Made by a program: the position numbers and the translations under genes. The notes below the pieces were generated by a model. It did not search any database. It saw only the letters and a program-made list of their open reading frames with translations, and was not told where the DNA came from. Shown here piece by piece: positions 56,151 to 64,000 of a stretch of DNA of 64,000 nucleotides. Each line of letters opens with the position of its first letter. Position 1 is the first letter of the stretch. The stretch comes from Anaerobacillus sp. CMMVII (lineage in GTDB: Bacteria; Bacillota; Bacilli; Bacillales; Anaerobacillaceae): the NCBI RefSeq assembly GCF_025377685.1, contig NZ_JACEHK010000016.1:62001-126000 (forward strand), in the 5' to 3' direction.

Positions 56151-56474
56151 TATTATCATTTATTTATTAATAAATTTACGCTCTTTTCTAAAAGCAACAA
56201 AGTTTACGAAAACAGCCTAAATTTAATTATTTAATAACATTTTTATTTGAGTGTATTTCTTAATTCCCTAAATAATCTGTATCAAACTATATGTAGTAGT
56301 TAAAAATGATTTTACGTATATAGAATTTAATAGCAAAACAAAGAAATATGAAAATCATTATCTTATTTGTCTGTCTTTGAGACAGAGAAGGAAGCCGATA
56401 TAGAAGAAGGTAATTCCTGAAAAGTAATTCAACAGTACTTCACAGATCTGATAAATATACCAAGGAGGATAAAA
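56151..56474 (+). repeat. 324-base gap before sigD with minimal family 1 repeat
   Basis: No gene. GCTCTTTTCTAAAAGCAACA and AAGTTTACGAAAACAGCC (56180-56216) are the two inverted ends of the MITE-like family joined directly, a 37-base minimal copy. Further on a small perfect hairpin CTGTCT-TTG-AGACAG lies at 56371-56385, and GCCGATAT, the exact SigD -10 consensus, at 56394-56401, but without TAAA at the right distance. The sigD ribosome binding site is AAGGAGG (56461-56467). Confidence 0.65.
56394..56401 (+). promoter_or_regulatory. SigD-type -10 element upstream of sigD (weak candidate)
   Basis: GCCGATAT matches the SigD/FliA -10 consensus exactly, 74 bases before the sigD start. The expected TAAA about 15 bases upstream is not present (CTTT at 56375-56378), so the promoter is doubtful. 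If active it would give positive autoregulation of sigD. Confidence 0.3.
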
Positions 56475-57245
56475 ATGCCTCAGACAAAAGAAATTGAAAA
56501 ACAAGTCTGGAAAAAATGGATAGAACAACGGGATATTCAAGCCTGTGATGAACTAATCCGAATTTATCTACCTTTAGTAGATTATCATGTTCAACGAATT
56601 GCTGTTGGACTACCGCGTAATATTAACAAAGAAGATTTGAAAAGTCATGCTCTAATGGGGCTTTATGATGCACTAGAAAAATTTGATTACTCTAGAGAGC
56701 TTAAATTCGATACGTATGCTTCATTTCGGATTAGAGGATCAATCATTGATGGGCTGAGGCAAGAAGACTGGTTACCTAGAACCTTAAGAGAGCGCTCAAA
56801 AAAAATTGAGGCAATGACTGAAAGGTTAGAGCAGCAATACGGCCGCTTTGTAACAGCGAAAGAGGTTGCTGAAAAATTGGAACTAACAGAAGATGAAGTT
56901 CTTCAAGTGATGGGGGAAACCTTTGGGGCCAATTTATTATCAATAGACGAGAAAACAAAAGATTCAATACGAGACGAGACTTTTAAAAATTCGTTGGTCG
57001 ATAAATGTACATTAAATCCAGAAGAACATTTGCTGACGAAGAACAATAATGAGGATCTTGTTCGAGTTATCGAAAACTTAAATGAAAAAGAACAGCTCGT
57101 CGTCAGTTTATTTTACTTTGAAGAATTAACTTTAACAGAGATTGGTCAAATAATGGGGCTTACAACCTCGAGAATATCGCAAATACATTCAAAAGCACTT
57201 TTTCGTTTAAAACAGGTGTTTATGAAGGAAAAGGCAAATGATTAA
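56475..57245 (+). CDS. sigD: RNA polymerase sigma factor SigD (FliA)
   Basis: Motility sigma factor that transcribes flagellin, motor, receptor and autolysin genes. The 256-residue protein has region 2 (LKSHALMGLYDALEKFDYSR; FDTYASFRIRGSIIDGLRQ, key part FDTYASFRIRG), region 3 (LELTEDEVLQVMG) and region 4 (NEKEQLVVSLFYFEELTLTE; GLTTSRISQIHSKAL). The length equals B. subtilis SigD within a few residues. It sits near the operon end, where position itself is known to influence SigD level in B. subtilis. Confidence 0.98.
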   Translation: MPQTKEIEKQVWKKWIEQRDIQACDELIRIYLPLVDYHVQRIAVGLPRNINKEDLKSHALMGLYDALEKFDYSRELKFDTYASFRIRGSIIDGLRQEDWLPRTLRERSKKIEAMTERLEQQYGRFVTAKEVAEKLELTEDEVLQVMGETFGANLLSIDEKTKDSIRDETFKNSLVDKCTLNPEEHLLTKNNNEDLVRVIENLNEKEQLVVSLFYFEELTLTEIGQIMGLTTSRISQIHSKALFRLKQVFMKEKAND

Positions 57246-57257
57246 GCTTTTATCTAA

Positions 57258-57480
57258 GGCTTTTTTCGAAAACATTGTGGCTTTGCGGACAATAATTTAC
57301 TAAAATATGGCATATTTCTGTGTTTACAACCTTTGAATGTTAGAAAAGATGGCTTGATATCTTGATATATCTTGCCAATTGCGAGCTATTTTAAAAACAA
57401 TCCTTGAGAAAACAGCCTTATCTAAAGATTATTATTAGTAGTTGAATAAATTAATAACAACATTTTATACGAAAAGAGCC
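57258..57480 (+). repeat. Full-length family 1 (MITE-like) repeat after sigD
   Basis: A 223-base element with inverted ends GGCTTTTTTCGAAAACATTG (57258) and ACATTTTATACGAAAAGAGCC (quoted part GAAAAGAGCC, 57471-57480). The interior shares CATTGTGG, AGCTTGATAT-like and TAAAGATTATTATTAG stretches with 2400-2704, but lacks the nested palindrome module found there. It fills the sigD to DUF342 gap. Confidence 0.75.
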
Positions 57481-57527
57481 ATTTAAAAAATAGCACCTTG
57501 TCATTGTCCTTGGAGAGGAGAGTTGAT

Positions 57528-58907
57528 GTGTTGTTAGTTGACGATGTTTATGAAATACAAGTTGATAAGAGTAAAATGCAAGCAACACTTATCCAGAAAG
57601 TACGAGCGGAAAACGAAACGATTTACACCATGGAAGATATGAAAATATTATTTAATCAGTATGGAATCATATACGGGATAAAAGAGATAATCGTACAAAA
57701 GGTTCTTACAGGTGAAATTGCTCTACCGGTCATTATTGCCGAAGGACAAGAGCCTGTCAATGGAGTGGATGCAACTTTAAAAGTGATATATCCAAGCCTA
57801 TCAACAAGTAATCAAATAGACGACATTAAAAATGTTGACTTGAAACAAGTGATTAATATCCCATCGGTTACCCATGGACAATTAATTGGCCAAAAAATCA
57901 CAGCAACAAAAGGAAGTTCTGGTAAAAATGTTTTCGGAGAGGAAGTTTTAGCGAAATCTGGTAAAGATTTTTCACTTCGACCGGGAAAAAATACTAGAGT
58001 CGATGATAATGGCTTAATGTTATATGCAATGATCGATGGGCAAATGTCAGTGGAAGGGAAGATTATCCATATATTCCCTGTGTTTGAGGTTAACGGTGAC
58101 TTAGATTTAAAAACCGGTAATATTTCCTTTGTTGGCACCGTCAATATTAGAGGCAATGTGCCGGCAGGATTCGAAATTCACTCTAAAGGTGATATACGAA
58201 TACATGGCACTGTCGAGGGGGCAGTATTGATTTCTGGTGGGTCTATTTATGTATCAACTGGCATCGTTGGTCAAGGAAAGGGATTAATAAAGGCTAAAGG
58301 AAACCTTCATACAACCTTTATCAACCAAGGTATTATTGAAGTTGAAGGTGATGTCAATTGTACTCAATCAATACTACATAGTACAGTCCAGGCAGATGGT
58401 ACTGTATATTGTCATAAAGGTATTGGCAATATCGTTGGTGGCTCTATTTCTGCTGGAAAAAGCATTATAGCGAGAGAAGTTGGTAACTCACACAATACTC
58501 GTACATTTCTTTATTTAGGGGCAAACCAAAACCTAATGGATAAAGAACATGCTTTCAGTGAAAAGCTTAAGCGGGCTGAAGATGATTTAACGAAACTTAA
58601 TACACTCTTACAAAAACTAAATGAAAAAGAGAAGATATCGCCCCTAACAACTAACGAAAAAATCATTAAGTTAAAAGTTCGCAATTCCCTTGAAGTAACG
58701 ATAGATGCTTTAATGGAAGCGAAAGAAAAAATGGAGGAACTCCAAGAGGTTATAGGCCAATTTGGAAAATCAACCGTAATAGTTGAAAAACAAATCTATC
58801 CAAATGTGGATGTACATTTTGGTAAGTATCAACAGAAAATAATCGCACCACATCAACGGGTCAAAATCCATTTAGAACATAGTGAAATAGTCATCTCAAA
58901 GATGTGA
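57528..58907 (+). CDS. DUF342 (FapA-family) protein
   Basis: A 459-residue protein of the FapA/DUF342 family, named flagellar assembly protein A in some annotations, function not established. GTG 57528 lies 7 bases after GGAGAGGAG; the open frame extends 30 bases upstream through the ribosome binding site. An N-terminal part (YEIQVDKSKMQATLIQ) precedes a Gly/Ile/Val-rich right-handed beta-helix-like region (GNISFVGTVNIRGNVPAGFE; GDIRIHGTVEGAVLISGGSI), then a coiled coil (about 345-410) and a small C-terminal domain. It is not present between sigD and swrB in B. subtilis. Confidence 0.85.
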   Translation: MLLVDDVYEIQVDKSKMQATLIQKVRAENETIYTMEDMKILFNQYGIIYGIKEIIVQKVLTGEIALPVIIAEGQEPVNGVDATLKVIYPSLSTSNQIDDIKNVDLKQVINIPSVTHGQLIGQKITATKGSSGKNVFGEEVLAKSGKDFSLRPGKNTRVDDNGLMLYAMIDGQMSVEGKIIHIFPVFEVNGDLDLKTGNISFVGTVNIRGNVPAGFEIHSKGDIRIHGTVEGAVLISGGSIYVSTGIVGQGKGLIKAKGNLHTTFINQGIIEVEGDVNCTQSILHSTVQADGTVYCHKGIGNIVGGSISAGKSIIAREVGNSHNTRTFLYLGANQNLMDKEHAFSEKLKRAEDDLTKLNTLLQKLNEKEKISPLTTNEKIIKLKVRNSLEVTIDALMEAKEKMEELQEVIGQFGKSTVIVEKQIYPNVDVHFGKYQQKIIAPHQRVKIHLEHSEIVISKM

Positions 58908-58937
58908 CATGCTCAAAAAAGTTTTTGGAGGGTTTGT

Positions 58938-59261
58938 ATGAGTTTAAAAGCAATTGAGCTACAAGTGGCTTTACCCCGTACCCAAAACGTTGGGAAAATT
59001 CAAGATCAGCTTCAGCAAAGAGGTCAAGTTGTTCAGGACTATCTTGGTATGGAACAGCAAAAAACTGATGAAAAGCAACGAAAGCAAGTGTTAAAAACTT
59101 CGGAAACAGAGAAAAAGCGTTTAAATAATGATGACGAGGGCCAGAGCCAAGATAACTCTAATAATCAAGGGCAAAATACAGGTCAAAGACAAGGGTTGAA
59201 GCAAAAGCCTAATGTTGCGAAACACCCCTATAAAGGGAATTATGTCGATTATTCAGGGTAG
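58938..59261 (+). CDS. Small hydrophilic conserved protein, unknown
   Basis: A 107-residue protein with MSLKAIELQVALPRTQNVGK at the start, a Gln/Lys-rich helical middle and an Asn/Gln-rich disordered stretch (about 68-90) before a short KHPYKGNYVDYSG tail. GGAGGG precedes the ATG. The opening resembles small Bacillaceae proteins annotated near sigD, as I recall, without known function. It follows the DUF342 gene by 30 bases, so they are probably co-transcribed. Confidence 0.7.
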   Translation: MSLKAIELQVALPRTQNVGKIQDQLQQRGQVVQDYLGMEQQKTDEKQRKQVLKTSETEKKRLNNDDEGQSQDNSNNQGQNTGQRQGLKQKPNVAKHPYKGNYVDYSG

Positions 59262-59692
59262 TAAACTAATATTGCTTTATATCATTTAACAGGAATTGCC
59301 CGCTAGAGGTCAATTCCTTTGGTTTTATTTCTAGTTAGTTAAGTATAAGAATTTTTAGTACTTGATGTCTAGCTCCACCGCCCAGCCCCTCGAGGTCAAT
59401 TAACCTTCGAGAGAAAAAGTGAACTTCCTTTTTCCTAGAATAAAAGTGAAAGAGCACACTTTTTTCTCGAAGAACATTTGCATGTCGGGGCTAAAATGGG
59501 CGCTTGCGCTTTTCTTATTAGTTACTACTGAGCAGAGTATAAGAATGGCCTGCGACTTAGAAAGTTTTACAGAGTGAATTCTCATCCAAGTAGTTTAAGT
59601 AACATCCTTTTGTTAAAAATATATATTCAAGAGTTTTAATTTTGGGTAAAAGAATGTATATGCGATCAAGCTGTTTTATTTAGGAGGTTTTT
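59262..59692 (+). repeat. 431-base gap before swrB with family 2 repeat
   Basis: No gene. A family 2 repeat spans about 59352-59519: TTTTTAGTACTTGATGTCTAGC at the left, CTCGAGGTCAAT, an inner stem CTTCGAGAGAAAAAGTG (59405-59421) / CACTTTTTTCTCGAAG (59457-59472), then GAACATTTGCATGTCGGGG and GGGCGCTTGCGCTTTTCTTA at the right (key parts). A weak hairpin around 59290-59325 (GGAATTG / CAATTCC) precedes it and may be a terminator-like signal for the DUF342 pair (GGAATTGCCC, TTCCTTTGGTTTT). Confidence 0.7.
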
Positions 59693-60190
59693 ATGGCATA
59701 TTTTATTACAATTAGCTTTCTACTGCACTTCATTACTTTTTTTATCATTATTGTCTTAGTACAAAAAATAAATGCGAAAAGTGTATTAGGTGGCGCGAAT
59801 GAACAAGAAAAGCTAAAAAAAGAAATAGAAGATTTATTAGTTGCCTATACAATTGAAATGAAAGAAGAAAATGAAAAGCTTGTAAATAAGCTTGTCTTAA
59901 AACAGAAAATTAAGGAGAAGGATCAATCAAGCCAAATTAAATTAAATGCCAAGCAAGAAGAGCAAACTATAAAAACACCGATAAGAACTCAAGATAGACC
60001 GATACAAATGGTAAATATAGAAGATACCTTTGCACCACCAATCTTTGAACAAACGGAAGATATCATCGAACAATCTGCCACTGCGCAGGTCCTTTCCCTA
60101 GCTAATCAAGGTTTTTCTACAAATGACATTGCTAAACGTCTCGGAATGGGAGCAGGGGAAGTGGAATTATTATTGAAATTTCATAAATAA
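59693..60190 (+). CDS. swrB: SwrB-like membrane-anchored protein (DUF6115)
   Basis: A 165-residue protein with an N-terminal membrane helix (FLLHFITFFIIIVLVQ, about residues 9-25), a charged coiled coil (EKLKKEIEDLLVAYTIEMK) and a C-terminal helix-turn-helix-like end (VLSLANQGFSTNDIAKRLGM). Length, architecture and position between the fla/che operon and rpsB match B. subtilis SwrB (YlxL), which activates the FliM/FliG-dependent export apparatus and swarming. Sequence similarity is modest, so the name is an inference from context. GGAGG precedes the ATG. Confidence 0.72.
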   Translation: MAYFITISFLLHFITFFIIIVLVQKINAKSVLGGANEQEKLKKEIEDLLVAYTIEMKEENEKLVNKLVLKQKIKEKDQSSQIKLNAKQEEQTIKTPIRTQDRPIQMVNIEDTFAPPIFEQTEDIIEQSATAQVLSLANQGFSTNDIAKRLGMGAGEVELLLKFHK

Positions 60191-60203
60191 CTCAGTCAAC
60201 TAC

Positions 60204-60232
60204 TTGCCATAAAAAAATCGATATGGTATAGT
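60204..60232 (+). promoter_or_regulatory. SigA promoter of rpsB
   Basis: TTGCCA (60204-60209), 17 bases, TATAGT (60227-60232). It starts 14 bases after the swrB stop and would give a 5' leader of about 115 bases for rpsB. Confidence 0.7.
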
Positions 60233-60239
60233 AAATCTC

Positions 60240-60352
60240 GGTGTTAAATCACACACGTTCGTTAATTTAAATAAAGGTGCTACTATGTAGTCTTATTTAA
60301 AGAGGATGCGAGCGGAGGATAAAAAAAACCAATTTTAAAGGAGGTGTGAAGA
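60240..60352 (+). promoter_or_regulatory. Structured 5' leader of rpsB
   Basis: TTTAAATAA (60266-60274) and TTATTTAAA (60293-60301) form a perfect 9-bp stem, with CTAC/GTAG inside (TGCTACTATGTAGTC loop region). The hairpin is followed by GAGCGGAGGATAAAAA and the real ribosome binding site AAAGGAGGTG. Ribosomal protein leaders are often autoregulatory; S2 leaders are known in some bacteria, but no family match can be claimed from sequence alone. Confidence 0.5.
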
Positions 60353-61051
60353 ATGGGCGTAATCTCCATGAAACAATTATTAGAAGCTGGGGTACACTTC
60401 GGTCACCAAACTCGTCGTTGGAATCCTAAAATGGATCGCTACATCTTCACTGAAAGAAACGGAATTTATATTATTGATCTTCAAAAGACGGTCAAGAAAG
60501 TTGAGGAAGCTTACTATTTCGTAAGAGACTTAGCTGCACAAGGCGGAAAAGTACTATTTGTTGGTACTAAGAAGCAAGCACAAGACTCTGTGAAAGAAGA
60601 AGCAATACGTTCTGGAATGTATTTCATTAACCAACGTTGGTTAGGTGGTACGTTAACAAACTTTGAAACAATCCAAAAGCGTATTTCTCGTTTAAAACAA
60701 TTAGAGCAAATGCAAGAAGATGGAACATTCGATGTTCTTCCTAAGAAAGAAGTTATCATTCTTAAAAAAGAAATGGATCGTCTTGAAAAATTCTTAGGTG
60801 GTATTAAAGATATGAAGGGTGTCCCTGATGCTCTATTCATCATCGACCCACGTAAAGAGCGTATTGCTATCGCTGAAGCACGTAAATTAAATATTCCGAT
60901 TGTTGCAATTGTAGATACAAACTGTGACCCGGATGAAATTGACTACGTAATTCCAGGAAATGACGATGCAATTCGTGCGGTTAAACTTCTTACTGCTAAA
61001 ATGGCAGATGCAATTATCGAAGCTAACCAAGGCGAAGAAACATCTGCTTAA
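60353..61051 (+). CDS. rpsB: 30S ribosomal protein S2
   Basis: Late-assembling small-subunit protein that binds S1-like factors in other bacteria and the 16S rRNA. The 232-residue protein starts [20 protein letters not shown] and has [21 protein letters not shown] and [12 protein letters not shown] with [13 protein letters not shown], all conserved. The length is normal. It has its own promoter and structured leader, and a strong terminator follows. Confidence 0.98.
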   Translation: MGVISMKQLLEAGVHFGHQTRRWNPKMDRYIFTERNGIYIIDLQKTVKKVEEAYYFVRDLAAQGGKVLFVGTKKQAQDSVKEEAIRSGMYFINQRWLGGTLTNFETIQKRISRLKQLEQMQEDGTFDVLPKKEVIILKKEMDRLEKFLGGIKDMKGVPDALFIIDPRKERIAIAEARKLNIPIVAIVDTNCDPDEIDYVIPGNDDAIRAVKLLTAKMADAIIEANQGEETSA

Positions 61052-61065
61052 TAGGATAAAGCTCT

Positions 61066-61108
61066 AAAAAAGGGTGGTAAAGGGTTTTACCCTTTATCAC
61101 CTTTTTTA
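61066..61108 (+). terminator. Rho-independent terminator of rpsB
   Basis: AAAAAAGGGTGGTAAAGGG and CCCTTTATCACCTTTTTT (one mismatch) form a long A-flanked stem with a TTTTA loop and a T-run. Confidence 0.92.
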
Positions 61109-61178
61109 TACTATTAACTAGACAAGAGTAATATGATGAGTAATTAGTTTAAAGTTCGTAATTTAAAATAGTTTAAAA

Positions 61179-61207
61179 TTGTCAATACTAGGCAAATGGA
61201 ATAAAAT
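61179..61207 (+). promoter_or_regulatory. SigA promoter of tsf
   Basis: TTGTCA (61179-61184), 17 bases, TAAAAT (61202-61207), 44 bases before the tsf start. Together with the rpsB terminator this indicates separate transcription of tsf. Confidence 0.65.
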
Positions 61208-61250
61208 AGCTTAGATTGATTATTTGTACATAATTGAAGGAGGAAATAAA

Positions 61251-62129
61251 ATGGCAATTTCAGCAAGTATGGTAAAAGAACTGCGCGAGCGTACAGGTGC
61301 AGGAATGATGGATTGTAAAAAAGCTTTAACAGAAACAGACGGTGATATGGAAAAAGCAATTGATCTTCTTCGTGAGAAGGGAATTGCGAAAGCTGCTAAG
61401 AAAGCGGACCGTATTGCAGCAGAAGGATTAACTTATGTTGCTGTAGAAGGAAATAAAGCAGTTATCGTTGAAATCAATTCAGAAACAGACTTTGTTTCTA
61501 AAAACGAAAACTTTAAAAACCTAGTAGCAAACGTTGCTAATAGTGTACTAGCTAATACTCCAGCTGATGTTGATGCTGCTTTAGCTGTTAGCTATGAAGA
61601 AGCTACTCTTGCAGATTACATCAACACTCAAATCGCAAAAATTGGTGAAAAACTTTCATTACGCCGTTTTGAAATTGTTGAAAAAACGGATGCTGATGCG
61701 TTTGGTGCTTACTTACACATGGGTGGAAGAATTGGTGTATTAACAGTTCTTGCTGGTACAAATGATGAAGAGCTTGCGAAAGATGTTGCAATGCATATCG
61801 CTGCTATTAATCCAAAATACGTTTCACGTGACGAAGTTTCTCAGGAAGAAGTGGCTCGCGAACGTGAAGTATTAACACAACAAGCATTAAACGAAGGGAA
61901 ACCTGAAAACATCGTTGCTAAAATGGTAGAAGGCCGTTTAAGCAAATATTTCGAAGATATTTGTTTACTAGATCAACCATTCGTAAAAGATGGCGATCAA
62001 AAAGTTGGCAAGTATGTAAGCAATAAAGGTGCTTCTGTGGTTTCATTTACTCGTTATGAAGTAGGCGAAGGTATGGAAAAGCGTGAAGATAACTTTGCAG
62101 AAGAAGTAATGTCTCAAGTTAAAAAGTAA
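61251..62129 (+). CDS. tsf: Translation elongation factor Ts
   Basis: Nucleotide exchange factor for EF-Tu. ATG 61251 follows GGAGG at 61239-61243; an upstream in-frame start at 61224 lacks a site. The 292-residue protein has the N-terminal UBA-like domain ([19 protein letters not shown]), the EF-Tu contact TDFVS (in [12 protein letters not shown]) and the dimerisation repeats, ending MSQVKK. Length is normal. Confidence 0.98.
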   Translation: MAISASMVKELRERTGAGMMDCKKALTETDGDMEKAIDLLREKGIAKAAKKADRIAAEGLTYVAVEGNKAVIVEINSETDFVSKNENFKNLVANVANSVLANTPADVDAALAVSYEEATLADYINTQIAKIGEKLSLRRFEIVEKTDADAFGAYLHMGGRIGVLTVLAGTNDEELAKDVAMHIAAINPKYVSRDEVSQEEVAREREVLTQQALNEGKPENIVAKMVEGRLSKYFEDICLLDQPFVKDGDQKVGKYVSNKGASVVSFTRYEVGEGMEKREDNFAEEVMSQVKK

Positions 62130-62134
62130 AGCTA

Positions 62135-62260
62135 TTGGAAAAGCGAAAGCGCCAGATAAGCGACCACAAGCAAATGTTCATTAAGAAAAAGTGAAATCTT
62201 TTTTCTTAATGAACATTTGACCTCAGGAGCTAGGCGCTGAAGCTAGGCAACTCATTAGTT
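62135..62260 (-). repeat. Family 2 repeat, reverse orientation, with perfect 20-bp stem
   Basis: GAAAAGCGAAAGCGCC (62140-62155) and GAGCTAGGCGCTGAAGCTAGGC (about 62227-62248) are the family 2 ends seen in reverse. Between them CAAATGTTCATTAAGAAAAA (62171-62190) faces its exact complement at 62200-62219 over a 9-base loop. The interior stem differs from that of the other copies (59405-59472), although AACATTTGC is shared. It lies between tsf and pyrH. Confidence 0.75.
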
Positions 62261-62283
62261 GTCTATACATTGTTTGAAAATTT

Positions 62284-62307
62284 TAGGGGCACTCAGTGTC
62301 CCTTTTT
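62284..62307 (+). terminator. Short terminator between tsf and pyrH
   Basis: GGGGCAC and GTGTCCC make a 7-bp stem around TCA, followed by TTTTTCC. It lies 43 bases before the pyrH start. Confidence 0.7.
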
Positions 62308-62349
62308 CCAAATAGCCAAATGGTAAACAATCAATCAATGGAGGTTAAC

Positions 62350-63072
62350 ATGGAAAAGCCTAAATATAAAAGAATCGTCCTTAAACTAAGTGGTGAAGCA
62401 CTAGCCGGTGAACAAGGATATGGAATTGATCCGATCGTCATTCAATCAATTGCTCAACAAATCAAAGAGATTGTTGCTCTAGATGTAGAAGTTGCAATCA
62501 TTGTTGGTGGAGGCAATATTTGGCGTGGAATGGCTGGGAGTGCTAAAGGAATGGACCGTGCAACCGCTGACTACATGGGAATGTTGGCAACTGTAATGAA
62601 TTCTTTAGCATTGCAAGATAGCCTTGAAAATATAGAAGTTCCAACGAGAGTCCAAACGTCTATTGAAATGAGACAAGTAGCAGAACCGTACATAAGAAGA
62701 AAAGCGATTCGTCATCTAGAGAAAAACCGTGTTGTTATTTTTGCGGGGGGTACAGGTAATCCTTATTTCTCTACAGATACGACAGCGGCACTACGAGCAG
62801 CTGAAATTGAAGCAGAGGTCATTTTAATGGCTAAAAATAAGGTTGACGGTGTTTATACTGCAGATCCTTCTATTGATGCAAATGCAAAAAAATACGAAAC
62901 ACTTACTTATTTAGATGTGTTAAAAGAAGGTTTAGCTGTGATGGATTCTACAGCATCGTCATTATGTATGGACAATGATATCCCACTTATTGTATTTTCA
63001 ATTATGGAAGAAGGAAACATTAAACGAGCCGTCCTAGGCGAAAATATTGGCACAATTGTTAGGGGGAATTAA
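62350..63072 (+). CDS. pyrH: UMP kinase
   Basis: Hexameric amino-acid-kinase-fold enzyme that phosphorylates UMP to UDP. ATG 62350 is placed behind GGAGG (62340-62344); an upstream in-frame start at 62296 lacks support. The 240-residue protein has [42 protein letters not shown] and [10 protein letters not shown]. It is 1 base from frr in the usual tsf-pyrH-frr order. Confidence 0.98.
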   Translation: MEKPKYKRIVLKLSGEALAGEQGYGIDPIVIQSIAQQIKEIVALDVEVAIIVGGGNIWRGMAGSAKGMDRATADYMGMLATVMNSLALQDSLENIEVPTRVQTSIEMRQVAEPYIRRKAIRHLEKNRVVIFAGGTGNPYFSTDTTAALRAAEIEAEVILMAKNKVDGVYTADPSIDANAKKYETLTYLDVLKEGLAVMDSTASSLCMDNDIPLIVFSIMEEGNIKRAVLGENIGTIVRGN

Positions 63073-63073
63073 G

Positions 63074-63631
63074 ATGAGTAAAGAAGTTATTAAAGTAACA
63101 GAAGAAAAAATGAATAAAGCAATCGATGCACTTAAACGCGAGCTTGTAACTTTACGTGCTGGAAGAGCAAACCCTGCAATTTTAGACAAAATTCAAGTTG
63201 AATATTATGGCGCATTAACTCCGTTAAATCAATTAGCTTCAATTACTGTCCCAGAAGCAAGACTTTTAGTAATTCAGCCATATGATAAAACATCACTAAG
63301 TGATATTGATCGTGCAATTCAAAAGTCTGATTTAGGCCTAAGCCCATCGAATGATGGGACAGTTCTGAGAATTATGATCCCACCTTTAACTGAAGAAAGA
63401 CGTCGTGATCTTGTTAAGTTAGTTAAAAAATATGCAGAAGAAGCAAAGGTGGCAGTTCGTAACATTCGTCGTGATGCAAATGATGAACTAAAGAAATTGC
63501 AAAAAGACGGGGAACTTACAGAAGATGAGTTACGCCGTAGCACAGATGATGTTCAAAAGTTAACTGACAAAGAAATCGTTAAAGTAGATGAAGTTGCTGC
63601 TACAAAAGAAAAAGAAATCATGGAAGTGTAA
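63074..63631 (+). CDS. frr: Ribosome recycling factor
   Basis: With EF-G it splits post-termination ribosomes. ATG 63074 follows AGGGGG. The 185-residue protein has the family motifs [31 protein letters not shown] and [26 protein letters not shown] (quoted in pieces: [21 protein letters not shown]). Length is exactly typical. A terminator follows. Confidence 0.98.
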   Translation: MSKEVIKVTEEKMNKAIDALKRELVTLRAGRANPAILDKIQVEYYGALTPLNQLASITVPEARLLVIQPYDKTSLSDIDRAIQKSDLGLSPSNDGTVLRIMIPPLTEERRRDLVKLVKKYAEEAKVAVRNIRRDANDELKKLQKDGELTEDELRRSTDDVQKLTDKEIVKVDEVAATKEKEIMEV

Positions 63632-63663
63632 TTCTTTTCAAGGTAAAATAGAATAATGAATAG

Positions 63664-63694
63664 AACCCTCTGTACATTTTAAGGGGGTTTTTTT
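63664..63694 (+). terminator. Rho-independent terminator of frr
   Basis: AACCCTCTGTACA faces TTAAGGGGGTT with TTTTTTT directly after; the stem centre is loose but the GGG/CCC arms and T-run are clear. Confidence 0.8.
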
Positions 63695-64000
63695 ATACGA
63701 TAAAAACATAACTTAGGTTGAACTAAGGGGAAAAACCTTAGATTAATGACTATATCTTATTGATTTTTTTATAGAAGGCATTATATTTTTAATCGTTTAT
63801 TCCTACAATGGTAATAAATCATTTCTAATGTAAAATATCCTTGGTGAAAACTGAGTCTTTTTAAATCGCTCTTTTCTAAAACATTGTTACTTCATAACCT
63901 AAAATAATTGGAAAAATTCCTTAGATGAAGATATCACCTAATAAATTGAGTAAGAAAAGAGCGCTACCTACTAAATAAATTGTGAAATCTTAGTATTTAC
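63695..64000 (+). repeat. Region after frr with family 1 (MITE-like) repeat
   Basis: No gene in the last 306 bases. From 63868, GCTCTTTTCTAAAACATTG starts a copy of the element at 2206; GAAAAGAGC at 63954-63962 is the inner inverted end; TACCTACTAAATAAATTGTGAAATCTTAGTATTTA (in pieces TACTAAATAA, GTGAAATCTTAGTATTTA) continues the match to the window edge, so this copy is cut by the window. It is shorter than the 2206 copy because the CTGCGGTTACTGGTCGCAC part is reduced. The next gene in this order would be uppS, outside the window. Confidence 0.75.

Noticed and set aside
59400-59585. 61-residue minus-strand ORF in the gap before swrB
   Set aside because: It is the translation of the family 2 palindromic repeat, whose copies have different interiors and no conserved frame.

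Overview
This is a chromosomal window from a low-GC, motile Gram-positive bacterium of the family Bacillaceae. Gene order follows Bacillus subtilis almost gene for gene from fabD to frr: fatty acid synthesis (fabD-fabG-acpP), rnc-smc-ftsY, ylxM-ffh-rpsP-khpA-ylqD-rimM-trmD-rplS, lepB-rbgA-rnhB-ylqG-ylqH, sucCD, dprA-topA-trmFO, (xerC)-hslV-hslU-codY, the large flagellar/chemotaxis operon flgB to sigD, and swrB-rpsB-tsf-pyrH-frr. All real genes but one are on the + strand. The exception is a small DUF1128 gene next to a repeat cluster upstream of smc. Genus is inferred only loosely (Bacillus/Anaerobacillus/Alkalihalobacillus-like).

Layout: 1-2.1 kb lipid synthesis and RNase III; 2.2-2.9 kb a repeat cluster with a highly structured nested palindrome and a DUF1128 gene; 3.1-9.7 kb SMC and the signal recognition particle pair FtsY/Ffh; 9.8-15.5 kb ribosomal proteins, RNA modification and ribosome assembly, signal peptidase and RNase HII; 15.6-18.0 kb ylqG-ylqH (FliK-like and FlhB C-domain-like proteins) and two small unknown ORFs; 18.5-25.2 kb succinyl-CoA synthetase, DprA, topoisomerase I and TrmFO; 25.3-29.5 kb the cod operon with a decayed xerC; 29.9-57.2 kb basal body, hook, export gate, switch, chemotaxis and SigD; 57.5-60.2 kb a DUF342 protein, a small hydrophilic protein and a SwrB-like protein; 60.3-63.6 kb S2, EF-Ts, UMP kinase and ribosome recycling factor.

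Two things dominate beyond ordinary annotation. First, ten genes other than xerC carry one single-base frameshift each: the DUF1128 gene, smc, ftsY, ylqD, sucC, dprA, fliF, fliI, flhF and cheB. Most are one missing A or T in a homopolymer, several are in genes essential in relatives, and the proteins are otherwise perfect. Sequencing or assembly error is the most economical explanation. xerC is different: it has stops, several frameshifts and a lost catalytic Arg, so it looks like a true pseudogene.

Second, intergenic regions carry at least three families of dispersed palindromic repeats: a MITE-like family with GGCTCTTTTC-type inverted ends, a family bounded by GATGTCTAGCT and GCGCTTGCGCTTTTCTTA, and hairpins made from tandem heptamers (TTATGAG) placed just after stop codons. 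Inside one MITE-like copy lies a 132-bp module that can fold almost completely into a four-way-junction-like structure. No rRNA, tRNA, CRISPR, prophage or intact insertion sequence was seen.
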